A model generated the notes under the pieces. It saw only the letters and a program-made list of their open reading frames with translations. It made no database searches and was not told the origin of the DNA. The translations under genes were made by a program, and so were the position numbers. Source: Candidatus Amarobacter glycogenicus (GTDB lineage: Bacteria > Chloroflexota > Dehalococcoidia > Tepidiformales > Tepidiformaceae). Taken from it: 64,000 nucleotides of DNA. Position 1 is the first letter of the stretch. The number at the start of each line of letters is the position of its first letter. The stretch spans positions 1 to 64,000 of the forward strand of contig JADJZF010000001.1 in NCBI GenBank assembly GCA_016719395.1. Reading direction: 5' to 3'. Positions 24,634 through 33,772 of the stretch are shown one piece after another.

Positions 24634-25888
24634 CCCCATCGGGAAGCGGCGATCTTTCGTGCTCGGCGGAGCGGTTGTCGTAGGGGCGTTCGCCTTCCTC
24701 GCCGGGTTGGCTTCGCTCCTCACCCTGTTCGACCTCTCCGAGAGCCCTCGCCGCAAGCTCTTTGATATCAACGTTGGCCTTGGGACTGCGATCGTCACGC
24801 TGTCGCTCGGTGGCGTGCTCGTCTACCAGGCCGCTTCATCGCTCGGGCACGTCGGGTCCACGGCGATGCGCGTGCCAAGGTGGAAGTTCCTGGCACCGGC
24901 TGCCATCGCCGTCTTCCCGTTGTTCGTGGTGATCGGCCAGCTCGAAGTCAACAACCCCGAGCGCTTGCCCTGGCTCTTCCCGGTCACGAATGTCTTCATC
25001 GTCAGTGTGCCGTCGCTGGTGATCGCGCTCGTTGTTTCCCAGCGCTATGCCGCGTTCAACCGCTGGGCGTGGCCGGTCAGCTGGCGCGAATGGTCGTCGG
25101 GCGTGATTTACGGTGCCATCGGCGCGACGACCGTCGCCGGGATCATCAACACGCTCTACCTCGTGTTGATGGCCATCCTCCTCGTGAGCCAGCTTGGAAA
25201 CGGCGATACCGGAAACCTCGCGGAAGGACTCCCGTCACTACCGCGAGGTTGGGGTGTCTTCTTCGACGTGAGCGTCCTGTCGGTCGTCGCGCCCCTGAAC
25301 GAGGAGTTCTGGAAGGGCATGCTGGTCGCGTTCTTCTTCTTCCGAAGAGGCGGCGCCGCGCGCTGTTTCGTCTGGGGCGTCCTCGCAGGCACAGGCTTCA
25401 ACATCCTGGAGACTTTCGAAAACAGCCTCTCGATAGTGAACCCGTCGGAGATCACCCAGCAGCAGCTAAGCGCCGACTGGTGGAAGTTCGCCGGCGCGCG
25501 AGCGGGCACGGGGGCAGTCCACGCGGCAGCGACCGGCATGTCGGCGCTGGGGTTCTACGGCCTTTTCCGCCGCCAGGGGAAGTACCTGTTGGGATACCCG
25601 GCCGGTGTGGCGATCCACGGCGCATGGAACTTCCTGAACTTCACTCTTGCCGGAGACGCATTCCTCAGCCAGGCCGGTCCCGATTCGCAACTGCTCGACA
25701 TTCTCAGCATCCTCGGCCTCTTCGCGCTCTTCTTCGCCTGCATCGCACTCCTCTGGGAGATGCCGAGAAGGTTGCGTGACGGACGTCCCGCGGCCATCTA
25801 CCTTGTGCTCGGGATGGTCCCTCGCGATGGACCGGCCGACCCGTCCGCCGGAGGCGGCGAGCGCTGGGTGCCCAACTACCCCGTGTGA
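24593..25888 (+). CDS. PrsW-like intramembrane protease
   Basis: About 431 residues with some nine or ten transmembrane helices and the PrsW/CPBP-like signature: PLNEEFWKG (about 233-241), VHAAATG (about 308) and IHGAWN (about 342). Members cleave membrane substrates such as anti-sigma factors; the target here is unknown. The start is uncertain: the TTG at 24593 overlaps recF by 41 nt, while a GTG at 24659 would begin just before the first helix. No anti-sigma factor gene is nearby. Confidence 0.82.
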   Translation: MSRQARSRGSKGSNPIGKRRSFVLGGAVVVGAFAFLAGLASLLTLFDLSESPRRKLFDINVGLGTAIVTLSLGGVLVYQAASSLGHVGSTAMRVPRWKFLAPAAIAVFPLFVVIGQLEVNNPERLPWLFPVTNVFIVSVPSLVIALVVSQRYAAFNRWAWPVSWREWSSGVIYGAIGATTVAGIINTLYLVLMAILLVSQLGNGDTGNLAEGLPSLPRGWGVFFDVSVLSVVAPLNEEFWKGMLVAFFFFRRGGAARCFVWGVLAGTGFNILETFENSLSIVNPSEITQQQLSADWWKFAGARAGTGAVHAAATGMSALGFYGLFRRQGKYLLGYPAGVAIHGAWNFLNFTLAGDAFLSQAGPDSQLLDILSILGLFALFFACIALLWEMPRRLRDGRPAAIYLVLGMVPRDGPADPSAGGGERWVPNYPV

Positions 25889-25911
25889 GCGGGCACATAG
25901 GGCCGCAGTGC

Positions 25912-25917
25912 TAGACT
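25912..25917 (+). promoter_or_regulatory. Leaderless -10 box, 25924 MFS gene
   Basis: TAGACT with 6 nt to the ATG. Confidence 0.6.
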
Positions 25918-25923
25918 CACCGG

Positions 25924-27246
25924 ATGCCTCCGCCGCCCTACTTTGAGATGCCGACGGAAAGCCACGGCGGCGCGTTCGCTTCGCTCCGGCACGAACAATT
26001 CCGCTGGCTCTACGCCTCGAACATCGCTTTCTTCTTCGCGATGAACGGCCAGTTCCTGGTCCGTTCGATCCTGGCCTACGACCTCACCGGCAGTAAGCTC
26101 GCGCTCGGGACGATCAACCTCATGGTCGCGATACCGATGCTCGTGGTCTCGCCGTTTGGGGGCGTCATCGCGGACAGGGTGGAAAAGCGCGGGCTCATCC
26201 TTCTTGGCCAATTCCTGCTCCTCGTCAATGAGCTGATCGTGCTCGCGCTGCTTCTGACAGGGCGGCTCGAGTTCTGGCACATGCTGGTCGTCGTTTTCTT
26301 CATGGGCTGTCTTTTCCCGTTCATCATGCCGGCGCGCCAGGCGATCGTCGCCAACATCGTTGGCCGCCAGGGGCTGGGCAATGCCATGGCTTTGCAGATG
26401 GGCGGCATGAATGCCGCACGCGTCGTCGGACCGGTGGTTGCCGGGGGCATCGTCGCTCTCACCAGCGTGAAGTGGGTCTATGTGATGGCTGTCATCCTGT
26501 ACGTGGTGGCCCTGCTCTCGATGTCGCGCATCTCTAAGTCTCCGCCGGAAGAGGGCGCCGGCAAGAAGCCGGTCATGCGCGAACTCGTCGCGGGGATGAA
26601 GTACGTTGCCGGCGACCCACCGGTGCGTGCACTGATGGTCCTCTCGATCGTCCCGATCTTGCTGGCGATGCCGTTCCAGTCGCTGCTCGTCGTGTTCGCC
26701 GAAGACATCTGGAAGGTCGGCGAGGGTGGTCTCGGGGTCCTCCAGGCGGTCGCCGGGGTCGGCGGCATCATGGGCTCCTTCTACGTCGCATGGGCCGGAC
26801 AAACGCCCCGCAAGTTGCGGTTGATGATGTCCAGCCTCTTCGCCTTCGCGGGCACGCTCTTCCTCTTCGCGCTCAGCCCGTGGTTTCTGCTTGCGCTGCC
26901 ACTTGTACTTATCGCCGACATCTTCGCAAGCGTGTTCACGACCACCAACGGCACGATCATCCAGATGCTGATCCCGAACGAGGTGCGCGGCCGGGTGATG
27001 AGCCTGATGATGATGACGTTCGGCCTGACTCCCCTTGGCACGCTCCCGGTGAGCGCCGTCGCCGAGGCCTTTGGCGTGCGCGCGGCAGTGGCAAGCGCCT
27101 CCGTGGCCACGGCTCTCCTGGCTCTCCTCATCTTCTTCGCTAGCCGCGCGCTCCGCGGGATCGATGCGACCCACCTGGCGGCGATGGAAGCTGAAGAGGC
27201 GCCGATGCCGGGCCTCTCGAAACGGCCAGCGCCGGCGCCGCGCTGA
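25924..27246 (+). CDS. Major facilitator superfamily transporter (MFS_3 type)
   Basis: 440 residues with about 11-12 helices. The N-terminal SLRHEQFRWLYASNIAFFFA and the loop ADRVEKRGLILLGQ fit the enterobactin-exporter/MFS_3 branch, as does NEVRGRVMSLMMMTFGLTPLG in the second half. It probably exports a small molecule. The following gene is convergent, 2 nt away. Confidence 0.9.
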   Translation: MPPPPYFEMPTESHGGAFASLRHEQFRWLYASNIAFFFAMNGQFLVRSILAYDLTGSKLALGTINLMVAIPMLVVSPFGGVIADRVEKRGLILLGQFLLLVNELIVLALLLTGRLEFWHMLVVVFFMGCLFPFIMPARQAIVANIVGRQGLGNAMALQMGGMNAARVVGPVVAGGIVALTSVKWVYVMAVILYVVALLSMSRISKSPPEEGAGKKPVMRELVAGMKYVAGDPPVRALMVLSIVPILLAMPFQSLLVVFAEDIWKVGEGGLGVLQAVAGVGGIMGSFYVAWAGQTPRKLRLMMSSLFAFAGTLFLFALSPWFLLALPLVLIADIFASVFTTTNGTIIQMLIPNEVRGRVMSLMMMTFGLTPLGTLPVSAVAEAFGVRAAVASASVATALLALLIFFASRALRGIDATHLAAMEAEEAPMPGLSKRPAPAPR

Positions 27247-27248
27247 TC

Positions 27249-27938
27249 CTACCGCCGGAAGACGAAGAGCCCGTGCCCCTGCTCGTGGCGTTCGTAGCTC
27301 AGGAGCATGCTCATCAGCATGTCCAGCTGGCGGAGGTAGGGGCGGGTCCCGTAGCGGTCTTCGAAGAACGGACGGCGGCGCACCATCTCGGCCTCGGCCG
27401 TGCGCCAGGTCACCGTTGCGTCGTTGCTCATGTCCTTGTGCCCGGCCAGTTGCCAGCCGTACTCGGCCCACTCGTCGATGAACGCTTCGGCGCCGCCTCG
27501 TGCGTCAGTAGGCACTTCACAGTTCAGACAGAGCGTTGCTTCGGCGGGCGCCGCCACCCGGCTCAGTTCCCTTACCGAGATGTACGTGTCCATCGCCCAA
27601 ACGCTCTGGAACTGCCCATCGGGAAACGGAAGCCGCCCGGAATCCGCAGCCACCCAGCGAACGCCTGCGCCGCCGGGCATCTCGCGACCGGCGGCAAGGA
27701 AATCGAGGTTCAGATCGCTGGCGAAAGCATCGCATCCCGTGGCCTCAGCAGCAGAACGTGCTGACGCGCCGACGAAGGCGCCGGTATCGAGCATGCGTTT
27801 GCCGGGACCAAGCTGGGCCCGTTCGAGGAGCCACCTGGTCGCATCGGCCCCACCGATATGGTTGTGCTCGCCAAGCAGGTCGATCCACCAGGCGTGGTAG
27901 TCATCGGCGAGGCGCGCGAGCGCATCCGGAGCGGTCAT
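27249..27938 (-). CDS. Class I SAM-dependent methyltransferase
   Basis: 229 residues. The SAM-binding motif I is RMLDTGAFVGASAR, with an acidic end of strand 2 at FASDLNLDFL, motif II ADSGRLPFPDGQFQSVWAMD and a post-motif DTYISVREL. The substrate is unknown. The N-terminal DDYHAWWIDLLGEHNHIGG suggests a small-molecule methyltransferase of the ubiE/coq5-like group. Start at MTAPDAL, 7 nt after a TATCGT box. Confidence 0.85.
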   Translation of the reverse strand: MTAPDALARLADDYHAWWIDLLGEHNHIGGADATRWLLERAQLGPGKRMLDTGAFVGASARSAAEATGCDAFASDLNLDFLAAGREMPGGAGVRWVAADSGRLPFPDGQFQSVWAMDTYISVRELSRVAAPAEATLCLNCEVPTDARGGAEAFIDEWAEYGWQLAGHKDMSNDATVTWRTAEAEMVRRRPFFEDRYGTRPYLRQLDMLMSMLLSYERHEQGHGLFVFRR

Positions 27939-27945
27939 CGTCACC

Positions 27946-27951
27946 ACGATA
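27946..27951 (-). promoter_or_regulatory. Leaderless -10 box, 27249 methyltransferase gene
   Basis: TATCGT with 7 nt to the ATG; GGTGACG in the gap could alternatively act as a weak ribosome site. Confidence 0.45.
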
Positions 27952-28023
27952 CAAAGCCTACCGATTACGCGGATGCCGGGAACGGCCGAACGGGCAGGCA
28001 TTCGTGTCCTTGCGCCATCGCCG

Positions 28024-28845
28024 CTACTTCAACGTTATCCCGCCATCCACCGAGATCGCCTGGCCGGTGATGTTCCAGGCTGCCGGACTGCTCAGAAACG
28101 CGGCGAGATGGCCGATGTCCTCGGGCGTTTGCTCCCGGCGGAGAGGTACGCCGTTCTTCACGACTTCGAGGAAGATGTCGCGCGGGTCGGCATCCTTGAA
28201 TTGTGGGACGTTCATCTTCATCCCGGCCGCCAGGCCCTGCCACGCGCGGGTCCAGAGGAATCCCGGGCAAATGGCGTTCACACGGATGTTTGCCGGGGCG
28301 TACTCCAGGGCGGAGCTGCGTGAAAGCGAGATGACACCCGCTTTCGCTGCCGCATAAGCAGGCAGCGTCGGCGAGGCGCTTAACCCGGCAATGCTGGCGA
28401 TGTTCACGATCGAACCGCCCCCGCGAGCCTTCAGGTACGGGACGGCCACCTTCGTCCCGAGGAAGGTGCTGCGCAGGTTCTGTGCCAGCTGCTCGTCCCA
28501 GACGTCCACACTCATGTTTTCGACCCGCGCGCCACCAGTGGCCGGGTTGATCGCCGGGTCGAGCGGCATCCGCCCGGCGCCGGCGTTGTTCACAAAGATG
28601 TCCAGCCCGCCCAGTTTCGCAACAGTCTCTCTGACTGCCGCCTGCAGCTCGTCTTCGATGATCACATCGCAGGCCATCCCGATTCCCGGGACGGCCAGGC
28701 TCGCAGCGGTCTCGGCCGCTGTTGCCCCGTCGAGGTCGAGGATGCCGACCCTGGCCCCCTGCTGGGCCATCACGGTGGCGATGCCTGCGCCAATCCCCCG
28801 TGCACCCCCGGTGACAATCGCTACCAAACCATCAAGCTGTCCCAT
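28024..28845 (-). CDS. Short-chain dehydrogenase/reductase
   Basis: 273 residues. TGGARGIG (12-19), NNAG (86-89), Ser151, YAAAK with Tyr164 and Lys168, and NITGQAISVDGG at the C-terminus are all present. An insert between NNAG and the active site (MPLDPAINPATGGARVENMS) is longer than usual. It is 39 nt downstream of the enoyl-CoA hydratase gene, so a fatty-acyl or related alcohol is a likely substrate. AGGAG precedes the ATG. Confidence 0.9.
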   Translation of the reverse strand: MGQLDGLVAIVTGGARGIGAGIATVMAQQGARVGILDLDGATAAETAASLAVPGIGMACDVIIEDELQAAVRETVAKLGGLDIFVNNAGAGRMPLDPAINPATGGARVENMSVDVWDEQLAQNLRSTFLGTKVAVPYLKARGGGSIVNIASIAGLSASPTLPAYAAAKAGVISLSRSSALEYAPANIRVNAICPGFLWTRAWQGLAAGMKMNVPQFKDADPRDIFLEVVKNGVPLRREQTPEDIGHLAAFLSSPAAWNITGQAISVDGGITLK

Positions 28846-28884
28846 GTCGATCTCCTGTCTATCACACTTGCCTGCGTTTTCGAG

Positions 28885-29730
28885 CTACTCGCCGATGAAG
28901 CTCGGCTCGCGCTTCTCGACGAAGGCCCGTACGGCCTCGCGGCTGTCGGCGCTCAGGCCACTCAAGCGCATCATCAACGCCTCATGGTCGAGCACTTCGG
29001 CGAAGGTGGCGGTCTCTCCGAGATTGAGGTTCTTTTTCATCCTCCCGTAGGTTGCCGTCGGTCCTGCCGCAAGCTTCGCGCAGAATTCGAGCCCTGCCGG
29101 CAGCAGGTCGTCGTGGGCGACGACACGGTTAGCGATCCCAAGTTCGAGCGAGCGCTGGGCATCGATGATCTCCGCAGTGAAGTACATCTCCCGCGCCCGC
29201 CCGGAGCCGATGATTCGTGGCAAGAGGTAAGAGCCGCCGAAGTCTCCGCTCAGGCCCACATTGCGGAAGGCCGTGCCGAAGCGTGCTCGCTCGCTCGCGA
29301 TCCGGATGTCGCAGGCGAGTGCGACCGAGAAGCCCGCGCCGACAGCCACGCCGTTGACCAGTGCGACAGTTGGCTTGCCCATGGTGTGCAGGCGAAGGCT
29401 CGTGGCGTCGTGCCAGCCGCGCAGCAGCTCAGTGTTCCGTTCCAGCGACGAGACCATGCGCGCAACCGGGTTCGAATCCGCGCGTTCTGCCCTGCCAGGC
29501 GGGCCGTCGTTGCGGGCTTGCATGCCGCGCACGTCCCCTCCGGCGCAGAAGCCGCGGCCAGCCCCGGTGATCGCCACGCAGCGCACCTCCCGGTCGTTCT
29601 CGCACTGGTCCAGGATTTCGCCGAGCATCGGGATGAGCATCCCGCCCATCGCGTTCAGGGTGTCCGGGCGGTTCAGGGTGATCAGGCCGACTCCGTCGGG
29701 GCGTTTCTCGAAGAGCACGTCGTCGGGCAT
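28885..29730 (-). CDS. Enoyl-CoA hydratase/isomerase family protein
   Basis: 281 residues of the crotonase fold. The oxyanion loop GAGRGFCAGGDVRG and the second one VNGVAVGAGFSVALACD are intact. The two Glu residues of ordinary hydratases are not in place: the helix reads RFGTAFRNVGLSGDFGGS, with an Asp like PaaG-type isomerases. It is therefore more likely an isomerase or 2-(1,2-epoxyphenyl)acetyl-CoA isomerase-like enzyme than a plain hydratase. First gene of an operon with the SDR at 28024. Confidence 0.87.
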   Translation of the reverse strand: MPDDVLFEKRPDGVGLITLNRPDTLNAMGGMLIPMLGEILDQCENDREVRCVAITGAGRGFCAGGDVRGMQARNDGPPGRAERADSNPVARMVSSLERNTELLRGWHDATSLRLHTMGKPTVALVNGVAVGAGFSVALACDIRIASERARFGTAFRNVGLSGDFGGSYLLPRIIGSGRAREMYFTAEIIDAQRSLELGIANRVVAHDDLLPAGLEFCAKLAAGPTATYGRMKKNLNLGETATFAEVLDHEALMMRLSGLSADSREAVRAFVEKREPSFIGE

Positions 29731-29757
29731 GGGCGAATCCTGCGATGGAGTTGCGGG

Positions 29758-29763
29758 ATTCTA
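29758..29763 (-). promoter_or_regulatory. -10 box of the enoyl-CoA hydratase gene
   Basis: TAGAAT, 27 nt before the start, with an AGGA site nearer the ATG. Confidence 0.4.
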
Positions 29764-29798
29764 GCAGGAACGCAGGCCACGACCGTTCGGCCTGCCCG

Positions 29799-29804
29799 TA
29801 TACT
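29799..29804 (+). promoter_or_regulatory. Leaderless -10 box, 29813 serine hydrolase gene
   Basis: TATACT with 8 nt to the ATG. Confidence 0.65.
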
Positions 29805-29812
29805 CCGCCGCC

Positions 29813-31171
29813 ATGGAGATCCGGCCGCTCCCCGAAACGCTCATCCATTACGCCGAGGCTGAGATCGCTCGGCTCCAGACCCCTGGCGCCGCGATTGGCG
29901 TCCTGCACCACGGGGTTGCGTACGCCGGTGGGGTCGGCCTCACCAACGTCGAGCATCCGCTTCCCGTGACGGCCGAGACACTCTTTCAGATCGGTTCCAC
30001 TTCGAAGACGTTCACGGCAACTGCGCTCATGAGCCTGGTCGAAGCCGGCAGGGTGGACCTGGACGCGCCGGTGCGGACTTACCTGCCGTGGTTCGCGCTC
30101 CAGTCGGAGGAAGATGCCGCGCGTATCACCCTGCGCAACCTGGCCACTCATCATGCCGGCTATGTTGGCGACTACTTCAAGGATACCGGCCGCGGCGACG
30201 ACGCCATCGGCACGATCGTCCGGAAGATGGCGAACTCCCCACAGCTCGTGCCGGCGGGGTACACCTTCTCCTACAGCAACGCCGCCTTCTACGTCCTCGG
30301 CCACATCATCGAGACGGTCCACGGCCGGCCGTTCGAACAGGTGGTCCACGACACGATCTTCGAGCCACTGGGCATGGACCGTTCGTTCTACTTCCCCGAG
30401 GAAGCGATCACTCACCGGGTCGCAGCCGGCCATATCGTCACCACCGAAGGCCCAAAGGTCGCCCGCCCCTGGAACACGCCCCGCAGCATCGCCCCCGGCG
30501 GCGGCGTCACCTCGAATGTTGTCGACCAACTGCGCTACGCCGCGCTCCACCTGGGCCTCGCCGGCGGCTCCGGCGTACTCATGCCGGAGACGATTTCGGC
30601 GATGCAGCGCGTCCAGCGGCCCGCTGGGAGCATGTGCGAAGCGATCGGCATCTCCTGGATGCTCGACTGGGCCGCCCCGACGGAGCGGCTGGTCAAGCAT
30701 GGGGGCGCCACCAACGGCCATCTCTCTTCGTTCGAGATGATCCCCGGCCGGGCATTCGCCGTCACGGTCCTCACCAACTCCGACACGGGACGCGAGACCC
30801 GCCAGACTATCGCCGACCGTTGCCAGGAGCACTTCCTCGGTTTCGGCAAACCCGACCCGGTAGCCATTGCCCCGCCCCGTGACCTGGCGGAATACGCAGG
30901 GACCTACCAATCCGTGCTCGCCCGGCTGGAAGTTGTGGCGGAAGGCCGGAGCCTCAGCGTGAGCGATACCTCGCCGGAGCGGGGGTTCGCCGAACGGCGC
31001 CACCGGCCGATCCCGCTCCCGCCGGCGCAACTCGTCTTCACCGCCAGCGACGCTACGGCCGTCCTCGATGGCCCGCGCAAGGGCGAGCGGGCCGAGTTCC
31101 TGCGGGGCCCCGACGGGCGGATCGCGTGGATGCGCTGGGACGGCCGCATCGCCCGCCGCCTCGAAAACTAG
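29813..31171 (+). CDS. Beta-lactamase-fold serine hydrolase (class C/esterase type)
   Basis: 452 residues, cytoplasmic (no signal peptide). The active-site Ser62 and Lys65 lie in GSTSKTF, the YSN motif in FSYSNAAFYVLG, and the third motif HGG in VKHGGATNG. The extra C-terminal domain (about 345-452, beta-rich, YAGTYQSVLARLEV) is the one seen in EstB/peptidase S12-like enzymes. An esterase or D-aminopeptidase role is more likely than antibiotic hydrolysis. Confidence 0.9.
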   Translation: MEIRPLPETLIHYAEAEIARLQTPGAAIGVLHHGVAYAGGVGLTNVEHPLPVTAETLFQIGSTSKTFTATALMSLVEAGRVDLDAPVRTYLPWFALQSEEDAARITLRNLATHHAGYVGDYFKDTGRGDDAIGTIVRKMANSPQLVPAGYTFSYSNAAFYVLGHIIETVHGRPFEQVVHDTIFEPLGMDRSFYFPEEAITHRVAAGHIVTTEGPKVARPWNTPRSIAPGGGVTSNVVDQLRYAALHLGLAGGSGVLMPETISAMQRVQRPAGSMCEAIGISWMLDWAAPTERLVKHGGATNGHLSSFEMIPGRAFAVTVLTNSDTGRETRQTIADRCQEHFLGFGKPDPVAIAPPRDLAEYAGTYQSVLARLEVVAEGRSLSVSDTSPERGFAERRHRPIPLPPAQLVFTASDATAVLDGPRKGERAEFLRGPDGRIAWMRWDGRIARRLEN

Positions 31172-31178
31172 CGGGCGC

Positions 31179-32339
31179 GTGACCAGGCTCGAACTGGCCG
31201 CCTGCGTGGCGCTCGGAGTCATCGGGGTCTACTCAACTTCCTTCGGCCCGGCGATGAGCATCCTTGCCCGGGACTTCGGCGTCTCGCTCGACCGGGCGGG
31301 CCTCCTGCTGACCGTGCTGTTCCTCGGCTCCATCGTCGCCTCCGCGGGCGTCGCAGTCCGGCTACACCGGTTCGATCCCCGGTTGTTCACCGGCGCGGGC
31401 CTCCTGCTCGTGGCCGCAGGCACGGCGGGAATCGCGCTCGCCCCGGATTGGCAGGCCGCGCTCGCCAGCGTCGCGGTGACCGGGCTGGGCGGCGGGCTGA
31501 TGGATGCCGGGGCTCACACGATCGTCGCCCGCGTGAGCCTCGATGTCGCCCGCGGGATCAACCGGCTAAATGTGTGCTTCGCCGCTGGTGCGGTCGCGGG
31601 GCCGCTCCTCTCCGGCGGTGTACTCGCCATCGATGGCGGAGGACGTCCGCTGGTCTACCTGGTGATTGCCGCGCTTGCGGCGGCTTCCGCAGCACTCATG
31701 TTGACCGCGGGCCCGATCGAGCCGGGTGCGTTGCGTGGTGCCGGAAGCCACCCGGGAGCGGCACATCCCGGTATGAGTCGCCTCGCCTGGATGATGGGCG
31801 GGGTCCTCTTCCTCTATGTCGGCGCCGAATTCGGGCTCGGCTCCTGGGTCGCCTCCTACACCGAGCAGGAGTTCGACGCCGGGATCCTCGCCGGTGGCGC
31901 CATCACGGCGGGCTACTGGGGCGCGCTGATGGCCGGACGCTTGGTCTCCGGTGCGCTCTTTTCGAACGGCGTCCCGGCAAGGACGGTCCTCCTGGGGAGC
32001 ATCGCGGCCGGTATGGTCGCCAGCGGCGGGATAGCGGCCGCGAACGAACACCTCGCCATGGCTGTGGTTGCCGCGTTTGCCACCGGCCTCGCCTTCGGAC
32101 CGATCTGGCCGGCTGCGATGGCGATCGCCGCCCAAGGGCGTTCAAGCAGCGCACCAGCCGCGATGGTCACGATCGGGAACTCCGGCGGGTTCGTGTTTCC
32201 CTGGTTCCAGGGCCGGTTGCTCGTCTCGGCGGGCGCGACGACCGGTATCGCGCTCAGCGCTGCGCTGTGCCTGCTGATGCTGGGCGTCGCGTGGTGGGCG
32301 CTGCGGCGCCCAGCCCAACCCGCCGCGATGCGACGCTAG
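31179..32339 (+). CDS. MFS transporter, FucP/YbjJ-like
   Basis: About 386 residues with 12 hydrophobic helices in two halves (breakpoint near PGALRGAGSHPGAAHPG). GLGGGLMDAGAHTIVARV and FGLGSWVASYTEQEF suggest the sugar-porter-like branch related to YbjJ. The GTG at 31179 sits 7 nt after the hydrolase stop, so the two may be co-transcribed. The stop codon is shared by palindrome (CTAG) with the stop of the convergent gene at 32336. Confidence 0.85.
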   Translation: MTRLELAACVALGVIGVYSTSFGPAMSILARDFGVSLDRAGLLLTVLFLGSIVASAGVAVRLHRFDPRLFTGAGLLLVAAGTAGIALAPDWQAALASVAVTGLGGGLMDAGAHTIVARVSLDVARGINRLNVCFAAGAVAGPLLSGGVLAIDGGGRPLVYLVIAALAAASAALMLTAGPIEPGALRGAGSHPGAAHPGMSRLAWMMGGVLFLYVGAEFGLGSWVASYTEQEFDAGILAGGAITAGYWGALMAGRLVSGALFSNGVPARTVLLGSIAAGMVASGGIAAANEHLAMAVVAAFATGLAFGPIWPAAMAIAAQGRSSSAPAAMVTIGNSGGFVFPWFQGRLLVSAGATTGIALSAALCLLMLGVAWWALRRPAQPAAMRR

Positions 32340-32878
32340 CGCCACATCAGGATGTTCTCCTTCACGAAGTGCCAGGTGGCCGATTCGCGGTAGTGCATCA
32401 CGTATTCCTGGAGCAACTTCGGCGCTCCAACCGCGACGATCGTTACCACGAGCCAGCGCCGGGAAGGGATGCGGAACCCCGGGTCGACCGAGCGCATGCC
32501 CGCGACGAACAGGTAGAAGTTCTCGAACACGTTCGGCGCGAACAGGAACGTACCCCGGAACCCGGTCAGTTCGAAGAACACGACGCCCGCGGCACGGAGT
32601 GCGAAGAGCGCCGCGGCCGCCCCGCGCGCCAGCGGATCGGTCCAACGCCAGAGGGCCACACCACACTCGAAGGCGAGGTAGTAGATATCGAACGACTTGT
32701 CGACGAGGTGATAGTGTCCCGCGAGGGGTTCTGCCCCGAGGGCGTCCTGCAGGATGGAGTCACTGGTGTCGGCGAGGATGCAGAGGAGCCCTCCCGCGAA
32801 CTGCCAGCGCAGGATCAGGAGCGGCGCGCAGCCCCGGATGACAACGATGAGCAACAGGACGAAGAGGTCCTTGTCCAC
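32336..32878 (-). CDS. Multi-pass membrane protein of unknown function
   Basis: 180 residues from a GTG two bases after the TGA of the small upstream gene. About four or five helices with polar loops (LDTSDSILQDALGAE, YHLVDKSFDIYYLAF) are seen; the charged helix GTFLFAPNVFENFYLFVAGM and the C-terminal YVMHYRESATWHFVKENILM are distinctive. No family assigned. Translation is probably coupled to the 43-residue protein. Confidence 0.65.
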   Translation of the reverse strand: MDKDLFVLLLIVVIRGCAPLLILRWQFAGGLLCILADTSDSILQDALGAEPLAGHYHLVDKSFDIYYLAFECGVALWRWTDPLARGAAAALFALRAAGVVFFELTGFRGTFLFAPNVFENFYLFVAGMRSVDPGFRIPSRRWLVVTIVAVGAPKLLQEYVMHYRESATWHFVKENILMWR

Positions 32879-32879
32879 G

Positions 32880-33011
32880 TCACTCCGCCCCCGAGAGGAG
32901 CATGGCGAGCGTGACGGCTCCCGGCACATAGGCGACCGCGAAGATCATGAGGAACACGAGTGCGCGCCGGACCCGTTCGCGCGGCCCGCAATCGAAGTAT
33001 CTGCGTATCAC
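32880..33011 (-). CDS. 43-residue single-helix membrane protein
   Basis: Begins GTG (VIRRYFDCGPRERVRR), followed by a hydrophobic helix ALVFLMIFAVAYVPGAVTLA and ends LLSGAE. The start is supported by TACTGT 6 nt upstream. It immediately precedes the membrane protein at 32336 and probably forms a unit with it. The function is unknown. Confidence 0.55.
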   Translation of the reverse strand: MIRRYFDCGPRERVRRALVFLMIFAVAYVPGAVTLAMLLSGAE

Positions 33012-33017
33012 CGGCGA

Positions 33018-33023
33018 ACAGTA
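33018..33023 (-). promoter_or_regulatory. Leaderless -10 box, 32880 small gene
   Basis: TACTGT with 6 nt to the GTG start. Confidence 0.45.
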
Positions 33024-33106
33024 CCCGAATCTGCGGAGATGCACCCCGGTCCTGAAGGCTACGATTTGCGGGCCGAGCGGCCGTACTCTCGCGGATCCAC
33101 CGGTGC

Positions 33107-33112
33107 TACGGT
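33107..33112 (+). promoter_or_regulatory. Leaderless -10 box, phosphoribosyltransferase gene
   Basis: TACGGT with 6 nt to the ATG. Confidence 0.45.
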
Positions 33113-33118
33113 GGGACG

Positions 33119-33772
33119 ATGTCCAACCCGCCATTCGCCGACCGCCGGGATGCGGGCCGCCTGCTCGGCGCCGCTCTTGCCTCCCGGGGGCTCGATCACC
33201 CGCTGGTGCTCGGGATCGCGCGTGGCGGCGTGATCATCGCCGCCGAGGTCGCGGCGCTCATCCATGGCGAAGCCGGGGTCACAGTCGCCCGCAAACTCGG
33301 CGCGCCAGCGAACCCCGAACTCGGCGTCGGAGCCGTCGCCGCCGATGGCACGGTCTTCCTCGACGAACGCCTCGTCTCCGCGACCGGGGCCAGCCCGGAG
33401 TACCTGGAACGCGAGATTGCGGCCGAGGTGGAAGAGGCCCGCAGGCGCCTCAAAGCGTTTGACGGTCTGTACCACCACGTCGCAGCCGGCCGTTCCGTGA
33501 TCGTCGTCGATGACGGCATCGCCACCGGCGTGACGGCGCGAGCCGCGTGTCGAGCGCTTCGCAAAGAAAGTCCCGCCAGCCTGATCCTTGCGGCCCCGTG
33601 CGCCCCGCCGTCAGCCGTCGAAGAGCTGCGCGATGAGGCCGACGAGGTCGTGGTCCTGGTCGTCGACCCGGACTTCATGGCGACCGGTCAGTACTACCGG
33701 GACTTCCGCCCGGTGTCGGATGCCGATGTCCGGGCCGCACTTGCCGCGGCGTTCAAGCGGCAGGCCGGCTGA
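33119..33772 (+). CDS. Phosphoribosyltransferase family protein
   Basis: 217 residues. The PRPP-binding motif VIVVDDGIATG is at 127-137; LGIARGGVIIAAEVA (31-45) is the early loop. The pattern (RLLGAALASRG at the front, AELGEARRR-like middle, and LVVDPDFMATGQYYRDF at the end) matches the standalone dienelactone-hydrolase-neighbour type whose substrate is not settled. It overlaps the convergent murJ by 20 bp. Confidence 0.87.
   Translation: MSNPPFADRRDAGRLLGAALASRGLDHPLVLGIARGGVIIAAEVAALIHGEAGVTVARKLGAPANPELGVGAVAADGTVFLDERLVSATGASPEYLEREIAAEVEEARRRLKAFDGLYHHVAAGRSVIVVDDGIATGVTARAACRALRKESPASLILAAPCAPPSAVEELRDEADEVVVLVVDPDFMATGQYYRDFRPVSDADVRAALAAAFKRQAG

Noticed and set aside
29429..31222. 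Very long minus-strand open frame (597 codons) opposite the beta-lactamase-fold gene
   Set aside because: Antisense of genes with strong homology on the other strand; GC-rich third positions keep the opposite frame free of stops. The same applies to long frames opposite recF (23446-24798), the MFS gene (25876-27471), murJ (34194-35261) and menA (50101 frame beyond 50997).
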